Assembly: GCF_024159265.1 (NCBI RefSeq)
Contig: NZ_JAMYWY010000001.1
Location: forward strand, 2,852,001 to 2,916,000
DNA from: Paenibacillus sp. 1781tsa1
Lineage (GTDB): Bacteria > Bacillota > Bacilli > Paenibacillales > Paenibacillaceae
Length of the DNA: 64,000 nt
Direction of reading: 5' to 3'
This document shows, piece after piece, positions 35,434-43,840 of this stretch. A program made the translations under genes and the position numbers. Each line of letters opens with the position of its first letter. The stretch's first letter is position 1. The notes beneath the pieces were generated by a model that saw only the letters and a program-made list of their open reading frames with translations, was not told where the DNA came from and searched no databases.

Positions 35434-35907
35434 ATGATTGAAGTGACAACTGAGATTAGAATACATGCCCCGATTGAACGGTGTTTTGACTATGCCCGGG
35501 ATATTGAACTACATACACAGACAGTCTGGAAACATACGAGAGAACGAGCCGTCGCAGGAGTAACCACAGGAAGAATTGGAGCGGGGGATACCGTTACATT
35601 TCAGGCTACCCACTTTGGTGTCAGACAGAAGTTGAAGTCCCGAATTGTGCAGTTTGAACGACCGTTCCTCTTTATTGACCAGATGGAGAAGGGGGTTTTC
35701 AAGAGCATGCAACATGAACATCATTTTAGCGAATGCGGAGAACAGATGACTTGCATGAGAGATACGCTGCGGTTTAAAGCGCCACTTGGATTGCTGGGAT
35801 GGGCAACGGAGCGACTTGTGCTGAAGAGATACATGCTGGCATTTCTGGAGAGTCGCAATCGTAAACTCAAAGTGATACTTGAACAGCAGCCAGAATTGAA
35901 TGGATAA
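35434..35907 (+). CDS. SRPBCC-family (START-like) protein
   Basis: This 157-residue protein shows the SRPBCC ligand-binding fold: an opening strand and helix EIRIHAPIERCFDYARDI, internal strands, RPFLFIDQMEKGVFKSMQHEH, and a C-terminal helix (RNRKLKVILEQQ). The family binds hydrophobic ligands or acts as cyclase/dehydrase; the ligand here is unknown. The GGGAG site is nine bases before ATG 35434. Its stop codon overlaps the ribosome site of the next small gene. Confidence 0.85.
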   Translation: MIEVTTEIRIHAPIERCFDYARDIELHTQTVWKHTRERAVAGVTTGRIGAGDTVTFQATHFGVRQKLKSRIVQFERPFLFIDQMEKGVFKSMQHEHHFSECGEQMTCMRDTLRFKAPLGLLGWATERLVLKRYMLAFLESRNRKLKVILEQQPELNG

Positions 35908-35924
35908 AGGAGAGAAGACATTTG

Positions 35925-36083
35925 ATGGATAATGAATATTTTGTAGGTTGGGGCACACTTGCCTTGATTAATGCCGGACTAGCTCAGGGAAAAAACAGAA
36001 GTGGTCTGAACTGGTTTCTGATTTCCCTGTTATTAGGTCCGTTGGCAACCCTCTTTATTGTGGTGTGGAATAGACTGGACTAA
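35925..36083 (+). CDS. 52-residue predicted membrane protein
   Basis: A short frame beginning MDNEYFVGWG has one polar stretch (GKNRSGLNW) and a C-terminal membrane helix (FLISLLLGPLATLFIVVW). AAGGAG at 35907 overlaps the stop of the SRPBCC gene, so translation is probably coupled; a TTG at 35922 is an alternative start with better spacing. It ends one base before the stop of the convergent MFS gene. Function is unknown, but tight coupling and helix amphipathicity argue that it is real. Confidence 0.65.
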   Translation: MDNEYFVGWGTLALINAGLAQGKNRSGLNWFLISLLLGPLATLFIVVWNRLD

Positions 36084-36084
36084 T

Positions 36085-37305
36085 TCAACGATCGAGATTC
36101 CGATGCATATGACGATCGATCATCCAGAACAGAAGTGCGGCTGCACTAACACCTGCACCTAACCAGCAAACCCCTGTCCAACCCGCCCATGCATACACTT
36201 GGGTAGAAACGATGGAGCCGGTTGCACTGCCGATGGAATAAAAGATCATATAAGCTGCCGTCAGGCGGCTCTGTGCTTCGGGTCGAACTTCGTAGATGAG
36301 GCTCTGGTTGGTAACATGTACGGCCTGCACGGCGAGATCCAGCAGGATAACACCGAGGATCAGGAACCACAAAGAGTGATGGACATAACCAATGGGCAGC
36401 CAGGACAATAGCAGAATGACAAGAGATATGCCGGTAGTTTTTTGCCCAAGGCCCCGATCGGCGAGTTGACCTGCACGGGCAGCAGCCAGTGCTCCAGCCG
36501 CTCCTGCCAGACCGAATGCACCTATGACTGTATGAGACAGGGACAGTGGAGGGCTGCTTAGTGGCAGAACCATGGACGTCCACAAGATACTGAAGGCTGT
36601 GAAAATCAGCATGGCCAGTACACCTCGTACTCGTAATACACGCAATTCACGGTACAGTTGCAAGACGGAGGAGAGTAATTGGACATAGCTTTGTTTCACT
36701 TGCGGGGATTGTTTCCTTGGGAGAACAAGAAATAAGGCCACAATCCCGAGTAAAGTAAGGCTGGCAGAGAAGAGATATACCGATCTCCACCCGAGCCAAT
36801 CGTTCAGGGTACCTGCAACCGTTCGTGCAAGTAAAATGCCAATGACGATTCCGCTGGTTACCTGTCCGACAATGCGACCACGTTCGGAAGGGGCGGCCAA
36901 GTGTGCAGCATAGGCAACCAATGTTTGTGTAATGACCGCGAGTAGACCTACGACAGCCATGCCCGTGAATAAAAGTGAGCTGGACTGTGAGGTTCCTACC
37001 AGAACCAGTGCAAACACGGATAAGAGCATTTGAATGAGGATCAACTTGCGGCGGTTTAAGAGGTCCCCGAGCGGAACGAGAAGGAACAGCCCCAAGGCAT
37101 AACATATTTGAGTCACTGTGATGACAATCCCTATGGATGATGGAGAGAGGTTGAATTCTTGAGCGATGGAGTCCAGCAAAGGCTGAGCATAATAAATATT
37201 GGCGACCGCAAGTCCACTGCACACGGCAAAGAGAAGAGCAACTAACCTTGACATGGCAGGACGATCCTTATTGGATAATTGTGCATCTGGAGAAGAAGTT
37301 TGCAT
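36085..37305 (-). CDS. MFS transporter
   Basis: The 406-residue protein has twelve hydrophobic segments and MFS signatures: the NIYYAQPLLDSIAQEF opening of a drug/sugar exporter subgroup, GDLLNRRKLILIQ as motif A, and a second-half GQLADRGLGQK loop. It is probably a proton-driven exporter of small molecules. The divergent TetR gene is its likely regulator. Confidence 0.92.
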   Translation of the reverse strand: MQTSSPDAQLSNKDRPAMSRLVALLFAVCSGLAVANIYYAQPLLDSIAQEFNLSPSSIGIVITVTQICYALGLFLLVPLGDLLNRRKLILIQMLLSVFALVLVGTSQSSSLLFTGMAVVGLLAVITQTLVAYAAHLAAPSERGRIVGQVTSGIVIGILLARTVAGTLNDWLGWRSVYLFSASLTLLGIVALFLVLPRKQSPQVKQSYVQLLSSVLQLYRELRVLRVRGVLAMLIFTAFSILWTSMVLPLSSPPLSLSHTVIGAFGLAGAAGALAAARAGQLADRGLGQKTTGISLVILLLSWLPIGYVHHSLWFLILGVILLDLAVQAVHVTNQSLIYEVRPEAQSRLTAAYMIFYSIGSATGSIVSTQVYAWAGWTGVCWLGAGVSAAALLFWMIDRHMHRNLDR

Positions 37306-37330
37306 AAATGGCTGTCACCTTTCTATTATG

Positions 37331-37515
37331 TACTGATTGGTATGATATGTTTCGGGATAACCATACTTTATTTGCTTTAATTCTGTCAACAGAGGATTAG
37401 GTGAGACTTCTTTATTTGGTAAAAGACGCTTTTTAGCTGGTTTTCTCAAATTCAAATGAGTTATGTTTGACCTATGCATTGTTTTGAGATTAAAATATAA
37501 ATATACTGAACGATA
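37331..37515. promoter_or_regulatory. possible TetR operators between the MFS and TetR genes
   Basis: Two related words, TACTGATTGGTA at 37331 and TACTGAACGATA at 37504, each lie about 25 bp before a divergent start codon. They match at eight of twelve bases and may be half-palindromic operator sites for the TetR protein. Confidence 0.3.
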
Positions 37516-37533
37516 CATAAAGAGGTGGGTTGT

Positions 37534-38115
37534 ATGGTTAGACAACGGGAATTTGATACGGACAAAGCACTCGATGCAGCAATGCATACGTTTTGGGACA
37601 AGGGATTCGAAGCGTCATCTTTGAGTGATTTGACGACTGCAATGGGCATTCAACGTCCCAGTCTTTACGCGGCTTTTGGCGATAAAAAGGAATTATTCGA
37701 AAGAGCACTTCGCAGGTATACCACGCAGCATGCGGCTCAAGTCAGAGCCAGACTTCAACAGGGCTCAACGGTGCGAGAGGCCTTTCGTGGGCTGTTTGAA
37801 CATATTGGAGCTGAGGGGAGTGTGACCGAGCCTAGTCACGGCTGTTTTTGCATTAATACGATGGTTGAGCTGGCTCCACATGACCCCAAATTCGCTGTCC
37901 TTACACGGGAGCATCAGATGTATCTGGGAGTTCTTTTCAAGGAAACGATAGAAAGAGGCCAACAGAGCGGGGAATTATCCGCTCAATTGAACGCGAGTGC
38001 GGTCGCACAGTCTTTGGTTGTATCCATGATTGGACTAACTGTATTGATGAAATCAGGACCGGACCGCTTGTTTGTAGAGCAGAGCATCCAGGTTACGCTG
38101 TCTTTGTTACAGTAA
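37534..38115 (+). CDS. TetR/AcrR-family transcriptional regulator
   Basis: The 193-residue protein has the TetR HTH at residues 5-50 (DTDKALDAAMHTFWDKGFEASSLSDLTTAMG, IQRPSLYAAFGDKKELF) and a helical ligand-binding C-terminus with the conserved SHGCFCINTMVELA segment of the NemR/YxaF-like group. It probably represses the divergent MFS gene. ATG 37534 has AGGTGG six bases upstream. Confidence 0.92.
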   Translation: MVRQREFDTDKALDAAMHTFWDKGFEASSLSDLTTAMGIQRPSLYAAFGDKKELFERALRRYTTQHAAQVRARLQQGSTVREAFRGLFEHIGAEGSVTEPSHGCFCINTMVELAPHDPKFAVLTREHQMYLGVLFKETIERGQQSGELSAQLNASAVAQSLVVSMIGLTVLMKSGPDRLFVEQSIQVTLSLLQ

Positions 38116-38160
38116 TAGGGAATTATTCTGTTTAAAGTGATGCGGAGTTGCTACAATATG

Positions 38161-38349
38161 TTTAAATTGAACTTAACATTTACACAAAAAGGAGAGGACA
38201 GAAATAAGCTGAGGAAGCGCAGCGTTCGCCTTTATCCCCGGATTTTTCCTTTATAAAAAGGAATCGAAGAAAATCTGGGGATAACAGCGATCAGAAGGTT
38301 GTTCTGTCATTGGAGTGACTAGTGTTAATATTCTTTAGTTTAATTTATA
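38161..38349 (+). repeat. structured intergenic repeat, copy B (compact form)
   Basis: This is the shorter relative of the element at 5697. Shared blocks are AACATTTACAC, AGCGTTCGCC, CCCCGGATTTTT (38236) pairing with AAAATCTGGGG (38270-38280), GATAACAGCGATC and TTGGAGTGA. Its ends are again inverted (TTTAAATTGAACTTA against the complement of TTAGTTTAATTTATA). It lacks the 40-bp inner hairpin of copy A and stops about 37 bp before the dehydrogenase start. Confidence 0.75.
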
Positions 38350-38386
38350 TAGACAAGAATTGAGCAGATATAGGAGGAGATCAGAA

Positions 38387-39355
38387 ATGGATACGAAGTT
38401 GCGCTGTGCCGTTTTGGATGATTATCAGAATGTTGCACTGACGTCGGCAGACTGGAGTTCGTTGAAGGATCGAGTGGAAATCCAGACATTTAACAACTAT
38501 ATGGGCTCGGAAGAAAAAGTCATTCAAGAATTACAGGATTTCGATATTGTGGTCCTGATGCGGGAACGTACACCGTTTCCGGAGAGGGTTATTTCGCAGC
38601 TCCCTAAGCTAAAACTTCTGATTACAAGTGGTATGCGCAATGCGTCCATAGACCTTAAGGCTGCGGAGCAAAAAGGGGTCATTGTGTGTGGAACCGAGGG
38701 AAGTTCTAATCCACCAACGGAACTTACGTGGGCGCTAATACTGGGACTGTCCAGACAGCTGGTTACGGAGAATAATGCACTTCGCTCCAATCGAAACTGG
38801 CAGAGCACTGTAGGGTTGGATCTGCATGGAAGAACACTTGGATTGCTCGGTTTGGGCAAAATAGGCACTCGCATGGCGGAGATCGCACAAGCATTTGGCA
38901 TGAATGTGATGGCCTGGAGCGAGAATCTGACACGAGAGAAAGCCGAAAAACATGGTGTGATCTGGTCCGAGACCAAGGAGCAACTGCTTGCACAGAGCGA
39001 CATTGTATCCATTCATCTGGTATTAAGTGATCGTACGCGCAATCTGATTGGACAAGCCGAATTTCAACAAATGAAATCGAGTGCGCTATTCATTAATACG
39101 TCGCGAGCGGGCATTGTTGATCAGGAAGCTATGGTGGAGGCACTACAGCGTGGTTTGATTGCTGGTGCAGGTCTGGATGTATATGAGCAGGAACCGCTGC
39201 CGGTTAACCATATTATGCGAACATTGCCCAATGTCCTGGCCACACCGCATCTGGGTTATGTGACTCGTGGCAATTATGAGATCTATTATAATCACACCGT
39301 AGAGAATATAGCGATGTTCCTGAACGGAACACCGATCAGGCAAATGCTTCCTTAG
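38387..39355 (+). CDS. D-2-hydroxyacid dehydrogenase
   Basis: The 322-residue NAD-dependent enzyme has the family's catalytic triad: Arg in NTSRAGIVDQEA (near 235), Glu in DVYEQEPLP (near 265) and His in ATPHLGYVT (near 287). The Rossmann motif is GLLGLGKIGTRMAEIAQAFG. It reduces a 2-keto acid or oxidises the D-2-hydroxy acid; phosphoglycerate dehydrogenase-like and glyoxylate reductase-like enzymes share this plan, and the substrate is not resolved. AGGAGGAG is seven bases before ATG 38387. It lies downstream of structured repeat copy B. Confidence 0.9.
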   Translation: MDTKLRCAVLDDYQNVALTSADWSSLKDRVEIQTFNNYMGSEEKVIQELQDFDIVVLMRERTPFPERVISQLPKLKLLITSGMRNASIDLKAAEQKGVIVCGTEGSSNPPTELTWALILGLSRQLVTENNALRSNRNWQSTVGLDLHGRTLGLLGLGKIGTRMAEIAQAFGMNVMAWSENLTREKAEKHGVIWSETKEQLLAQSDIVSIHLVLSDRTRNLIGQAEFQQMKSSALFINTSRAGIVDQEAMVEALQRGLIAGAGLDVYEQEPLPVNHIMRTLPNVLATPHLGYVTRGNYEIYYNHTVENIAMFLNGTPIRQMLP

Positions 39356-39410
39356 AATGAACGGTGCTGAATAAAACGTAGCTTTAGATATATGGGATTA
39401 TAGACAAATA

Positions 39411-39454
39411 AGGTGCTGCCAGGAAAGAGTTAGACCTGAGCAACACCTTTTTTA
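39411..39454 (+). terminator. terminator between the dehydrogenase and LacI genes
   Basis: AGGTGCTGCCAGG pairs with CCTGAGCAACACCT with one bulge, followed by T6. It can serve the dehydrogenase and lies 80 bp beyond the LacI gene stop. Confidence 0.75.
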
Positions 39455-39534
39455 GGATATCTGTCTAGCAAGACAAAGGAAGGGATAGCCGTAAAATGTA
39501 TTCTATCTTACTGACCGACACCATTCACCAAAAT

Positions 39535-40572
39535 TTAATGATGTGGTCCTCGCTGGGAAGAATGAATCATGGCGACGCTTGATTCACGAACGATTAAGCG
39601 CGGTTCAAATTGGATGTGTTCGTAATCGGTCGTGCTCATCTCCCGAATTCGTTTTAACAACAGCTCGGTAGCAAGTCTGGCGACTTCTTCCCCCATGATG
39701 GACACAGAACTAATCTGCGGAGACGAGACAGTGGTCCATTGATTGTTATCCACGCCCACCACAGCCACATCTTCAGGTACACGGACGCCTAACTCCTTGA
39801 ACCGATTAACCAAACCTATGGCGACCATATCATTAATGGCATAGACGGCATCCGGCATATGCGTAAGTCCGTAGAAATAATCTGCAGCATTGGCACCGGT
39901 ATTCAATGAAAAGTCCTCACCAAAGTAGACGAGAGAAATATCCACATGGCCTACAGCTTGCTCATAAGCACGGAAGCGCTCTTCAATAATGTCTTTGGGT
40001 GCACCGGCATATGCGATTCGAGTCCGGCCGATTTTGAACAGATGCTCCATCACCAGTTTGCCTTCGGGTTGAGACAGAGAGACGATATCCGCTTTCATGC
40101 CTGGTTCCAGTTTCTTGCCGTAGTTAATCATGGAGATAGGGAGAGGGGCTTTATCAATCAGTCCAGGCAACGTTTTGGGATATGCGAGAGGCATGAAGAT
40201 CAGTCCGTCGACATGCAATTTTTTAACATTACGTATGGTTTCCAGCTCGGTTCGGGCATTGCCTGCCGTATTGATCTGCACGACATGGTAACCATGCTGC
40301 TTCGCCGTTTGCTCTACAGACCACGAAATTTCCGGAATGATGGCGTTACGTATATCGGGTACAACGAGCGCGATTTGGTGTGTTTGCCTGATTTTCAGAC
40401 TCTGTGCGGAGGTGTTGGGTACAAACCCCAGTTCTTCAATGGCCTGCATCACCTTATCTCGTGTTTTACTACTTATGCCTTCTGAATTGTTGATGGCCCG
40501 GGATACGGTAGCGATGCCCACGCCGGCACGCTCTGCCACATCCTTGATGGTAAGCTTCTGTTCTTTCCTCAA
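39535..40572 (-). CDS. LacI-family transcriptional regulator
   Basis: This 345-residue repressor has an N-terminal LacI HTH (LTIKDVAERAGVGIATVSRAIN) and hinge region, then a sugar-binding-like core (IALVVPDIRN, INDMVAIGLVNRF, VPEDVAVVGVDN). It starts with TTG behind GTGAGGT. Its own promoter and that of the divergent butanediol dehydrogenase gene carry matching CGGAAAC operators, so it likely represses itself and that gene. The effector is unknown. Confidence 0.93.
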   Translation of the reverse strand: MRKEQKLTIKDVAERAGVGIATVSRAINNSEGISSKTRDKVMQAIEELGFVPNTSAQSLKIRQTHQIALVVPDIRNAIIPEISWSVEQTAKQHGYHVVQINTAGNARTELETIRNVKKLHVDGLIFMPLAYPKTLPGLIDKAPLPISMINYGKKLEPGMKADIVSLSQPEGKLVMEHLFKIGRTRIAYAGAPKDIIEERFRAYEQAVGHVDISLVYFGEDFSLNTGANAADYFYGLTHMPDAVYAINDMVAIGLVNRFKELGVRVPEDVAVVGVDNNQWTTVSSPQISSVSIMGEEVARLATELLLKRIREMSTTDYEHIQFEPRLIVRESSVAMIHSSQRGPHH

Positions 40573-40593
40573 TGTACGGTTACCTCACTTTAT

Positions 40594-40607
40594 CGGAAAC
40601 GATTCCG
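40594..40607. promoter_or_regulatory. LacI-type operator at the lacI-like promoter
   Basis: CGGAAACGATTCCG is a 14-base palindrome with one mismatched pair, 22 bp before the LacI-family start on the minus strand. It matches the site at 40911 in 13 of 14 bases. Confidence 0.75.
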
Positions 40608-40910
40608 AATATTTAGGAATATGTATGCACTTCGCGATAGTTATATAACTTAATTATAACATTTGAGCCATAAAGTATCCCGTGAATGGAGCAGATTTAT
40701 GCCGAGGTATGATTATATTTCATTCCGTCTGCGCTATTATTTGCCATGGTATATCTTAATAACTTGGATTACATCGGTTACACAATACCGTCAAAATAAC
40801 TTTAATAAACGTGTAAGCGTTCTAAAGTAAACTCGAATTGATCACGAAATAGACATATTAGTGGAGAAATATGTTTGACAGCGTATCTAAAATGTGACAT
40901 ATTTAATTTA

Positions 40911-40924
40911 CGGAAACGTTTCCG
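40911..40924. promoter_or_regulatory. LacI-type operator at the dehydrogenase promoter
   Basis: CGGAAACGTTTCCG is a perfect 14-base palindrome directly before a TATACT-type -10 (40927) and 37 bp from the dehydrogenase start. A TTGACA at 40875 is also present. Binding here would block transcription of the dehydrogenase. Confidence 0.8.
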
Positions 40925-40960
40925 ATTATACTATAAATTATGATCTGGGAGATGAAATGA

Positions 40961-42010
40961 ATGAAAGCATTACGTTGGCACGGAGTCAAAGATTTACGTC
41001 TCGAAAATATTAATGAACCTCACCCTGAAGAAGGTAAGGTCAAAATAAAAGTGGAATGGTGCGGCATCTGCGGCAGTGACTTGCACGAGTACACAGCAGG
41101 TCCGATTTTCATTCCGGCTCAAGCACCACATCCGCTAACAGGGGAACAAGCGCCTGTAGTCATGGGGCATGAATTCTCAGGACAGGTGGTTGAAGTAGGG
41201 GAAGGCGTTACACGTTTCAAGGCGGGCGATCGTGTAGTTGTAGAACCGATCTATGCATGTGGACACTGCGAAGCTTGTAAACAAGGCAAATACAATCTGT
41301 GCTATAAAATGGGTTTCCTAGGACTCGCTGGTGGCGGAGGCGGATTCTCCGAATATGTAACTGCTGAAGAATACATGGTCCATGCCATACCGGATTCAAT
41401 CTCGTATGAGCAAGGTGCACTGGTTGAACCTTCGGCTGTAGCACTTCACGCCGTGCGCCAAAGCAAGCTGAAAGTGGGCGATACCGCAGCAGTGTTTGGT
41501 GCAGGCCCGATTGGATTATTAGTTATTGAAGCTCTTAAAGCATCGGGAGCTTCTGATATATATGTTGTGGAGTTATCGGACGAACGGAAAGCCAAAGCGG
41601 AAGAACTGGGTGCGATTGTGATTGACCCAACACAGTTCAATGTGGTAGAAGAGATCCATCAGCGTACACAAGGTGGCGTTAACGTAGCCTATGAAGTAAC
41701 AGGTGTGCCACGTGTACTGCAACAAGCGATCGATTCCACACGTATTGGCGGTGAATTAATGATCGTCAGCATTTTTGAACAGGAAGCACCGATTCACCCG
41801 AACTCAATTGTCATGAAAGAACGTACAGTTAATGGCATTATTGGCTATCGCGATGTGTTCCCGGCGGTTATCAGTCTGATGGATAAAGGTTTCTTCCCGG
41901 CTGACAAGCTGGTGACCAAACGAATTTCGTTGGATGAAGTGGTAGAGCATGGATTTGAAGCACTGTTGAAAGAGAAAAATCAGGTTAAGATTTTGGTAAA
42001 AGCTGAATAG
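40961..42010 (+). CDS. bdhA: zinc-dependent (R,R)-butanediol dehydrogenase-like enzyme
   Basis: This 349-residue medium-chain dehydrogenase has catalytic-zinc ligands in WCGICGSDLHEYTAGPIFIP and GHEFSGQVVE, the structural-zinc lobe CGHCEACKQGKYNLC and the NAD motif VFGAGPIGLLVIEA. The insertion after the first zinc site (TAGPIFIPAQAPHPLTGEQAP) is characteristic of 2,3-butanediol/sorbitol-type members and matches B. subtilis BdhA (YdjL). It interconverts acetoin and 2,3-butanediol. It is controlled by the divergent LacI-family repressor, to judge from the shared operators, which is unusual for bdhA and could instead mean a polyol substrate. Confidence 0.88.
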   Translation: MKALRWHGVKDLRLENINEPHPEEGKVKIKVEWCGICGSDLHEYTAGPIFIPAQAPHPLTGEQAPVVMGHEFSGQVVEVGEGVTRFKAGDRVVVEPIYACGHCEACKQGKYNLCYKMGFLGLAGGGGGFSEYVTAEEYMVHAIPDSISYEQGALVEPSAVALHAVRQSKLKVGDTAAVFGAGPIGLLVIEALKASGASDIYVVELSDERKAKAEELGAIVIDPTQFNVVEEIHQRTQGGVNVAYEVTGVPRVLQQAIDSTRIGGELMIVSIFEQEAPIHPNSIVMKERTVNGIIGYRDVFPAVISLMDKGFFPADKLVTKRISLDEVVEHGFEALLKEKNQVKILVKAE

Positions 42011-42031
42011 AAATCACAGACAATAAGAACA

Positions 42032-42072
42032 AGTAGACAGCACATCAATAGATGTGATTGTCTACTTTTTTT
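42032..42072 (+). terminator. Rho-independent terminator of the dehydrogenase gene
   Basis: AGTAGACAG...CACATC pairs with GATGTG...GTCTACT around AATA, followed by T7. Confidence 0.9.
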
Positions 42073-42127
42073 GTATAAATAGGGCGGAATTTGTTGCATA
42101 TGCGGGTGGTTTTACATAGTATAAAAA

Positions 42128-42142
42128 GATACAATTTGTATC
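42128..42142. promoter_or_regulatory. GATACA-NNN-TGTATC operator before the propeller-like gene
   Basis: GATACAATTTGTATC is a perfect 6-3-6 palindrome 50 bp before the next start codon. The same palindrome core occurs at 51526 upstream of the HpaB-type gene, which suggests one unseen repressor controls both. Confidence 0.55.
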
Positions 42143-42191
42143 ATCTTGGTGTGAAGGTAATGATGATGAAAAAATGAAGGAGGAAGCGGAC

Positions 42192-43505
42192 ATGCAGAGA
42201 CATACAAAATGGACAGCCGTAATTTTGACCATTGTCGCAGGAATGAGCTGGATGCTTATGGGGAACTCCAAACCGAAAAACACCACGTCAACGAGTCAAC
42301 CCCCTGCGACGGAGCGTGGGCTTGCCAAGGTGTCGAATGCACCGATCAGTTCAGCGGATGTAACATCGAAGATCGAACTGCTAGGAAGACCTTTTACCAA
42401 AACACCATATGCTAATAACGTCTGGGACATGCAACTGTACAACGGCAAAATATATTTGGGCCACGGAAATAGCAGCAATCTGGGCGTAGCTCCAAATTCA
42501 GGCCCTATTCCAGTCATTTATTATGATACAGCGAACGCGAAATTTAAGACCCAATCGGTGACTAACAGCAACCCGGGCATCTTGCCATCAACGAAGATGT
42601 ATGTGGATGAGGAACAGATTGATATCTACAGAGTACTAAACGACAAGTTATATATTCCTGGCAATGATTCCGATAGTGAACAGTGGGAACTGGGTAACTT
42701 CTATCGTCTGGATGGAGAGGTGTGGACCAAATATCGCAATCTGCCGCTTGGTGTACACGTATACGATTTGGCATCTTATCAGGGCAAGATGTTTGCTGCG
42801 CTGGGGACAGATTCCAAACCAACGATATTAATCTCTCATAATGAAGGTGAAACTTGGCAGAAATATGCGACGATCAATACGTTTGGCTTTCGGGCCTATA
42901 CCATGTTCCATCTGAATGGCAAATTATATGCATCTGGCATGATGTATCCTGCCAATAAAATATGGAATGACAAAACCAATATCCTGGAGATTAACGAAAA
43001 GCTTGAGAAGCGGGATGTTGTCATCTATGGCAGCAAAATGCTGCCTGGACTAACCTATCAAACGGGCACGATTCCTTATAATAAAATAGGGAAAAATGTT
43101 AACTTTAATAACAAGTTGCTCTATATAGCTGGGGGCGTGTTCAATGATGGACAACTGCTGCCCAAATCCTTGAATGTCATGACAGATATTAATCAGGTAA
43201 GACGAGTTAATCTGCCAGATGCCGAGGCGCTCCCGACCGATGTGCTATTACGTGATGGCAAGGTGTATGTGCTTACGTACACCCGTCAAAGTGCCAATCT
43301 GTATATCAATCGGGTCTACCAATCCACGGATCTGACAACATGGAATGAGATTTTACGTTTTAATCAGGACACGTATGCCAAGTCATTTGAAGAGAACGAG
43401 GGTGACTTCTACTTTGGTCTGGGTACTGATCCTGATGTGTTATCGACTTCGTCAGGGAAATTGCTTCGAGTGAATCGCAATGACATCCCCGTGAATGCTA
43501 ATTAA
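42192..43505 (+). CDS. secreted or membrane-anchored beta-propeller-like protein
   Basis: The 437-residue protein starts with a signal or anchor sequence (AVILTIVAGMSWMLMG, no clear lipobox) and a disordered Thr/Ser stretch. The rest repeats a pattern of strands such as MQLYNGKIYLGHGN, YRVLNDKLYIPGND, LASYQGKMFAALGT, HLNGKLYASGM and LRDGKVYVLTY, each about 55-65 residues apart, as in six- or seven-bladed propellers; ILISHNEGETWQKY is an Asp-box-like element found in sialidase-type propellers. No catalytic residues can be assigned. Its start codon was chosen because AAGGAGG is eight bases upstream. Confidence 0.75.
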   Translation: MQRHTKWTAVILTIVAGMSWMLMGNSKPKNTTSTSQPPATERGLAKVSNAPISSADVTSKIELLGRPFTKTPYANNVWDMQLYNGKIYLGHGNSSNLGVAPNSGPIPVIYYDTANAKFKTQSVTNSNPGILPSTKMYVDEEQIDIYRVLNDKLYIPGNDSDSEQWELGNFYRLDGEVWTKYRNLPLGVHVYDLASYQGKMFAALGTDSKPTILISHNEGETWQKYATINTFGFRAYTMFHLNGKLYASGMMYPANKIWNDKTNILEINEKLEKRDVVIYGSKMLPGLTYQTGTIPYNKIGKNVNFNNKLLYIAGGVFNDGQLLPKSLNVMTDINQVRRVNLPDAEALPTDVLLRDGKVYVLTYTRQSANLYINRVYQSTDLTTWNEILRFNQDTYAKSFEENEGDFYFGLGTDPDVLSTSSGKLLRVNRNDIPVNAN

Positions 43506-43623
43506 ATTGGAAGGAAGATTATGGATTATATACTATGCTACATCCACATTATTGGTGACCGGGAAAATACCTTAAGATGCAGTAGAGTGCATGTCAGACC
43601 GCTTCGGTAGTGTGATCAGATAG

Positions 43624-43654
43624 AGGCTGCCGTTAAGGTAGCTTTCTTTTTTTA
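43624..43654 (+). terminator. terminator in the gap before the old yellow enzyme gene
   Basis: AGGCTGCC and GGTAGCTT pair around GTTAA with G-U help, followed by T7. The rest of 43506-43840 shows no supportable gene. Confidence 0.65.
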
Positions 43655-43840
43655 TCTAAAAGATTACTTTGAACGACTAACTTCGAAAATTTGAAAATAA
43701 AATTAAGAAACTATAAAATGGATAGAGAAATAACCCTTAACCAGTCAACTGGATTACAAATGTTATGATATACAAAAGCATGTCGCATTTCACATGAATG
43801 CGAAAGTTCCATACTTCCAATTGCAAAGGAGCAATATACG

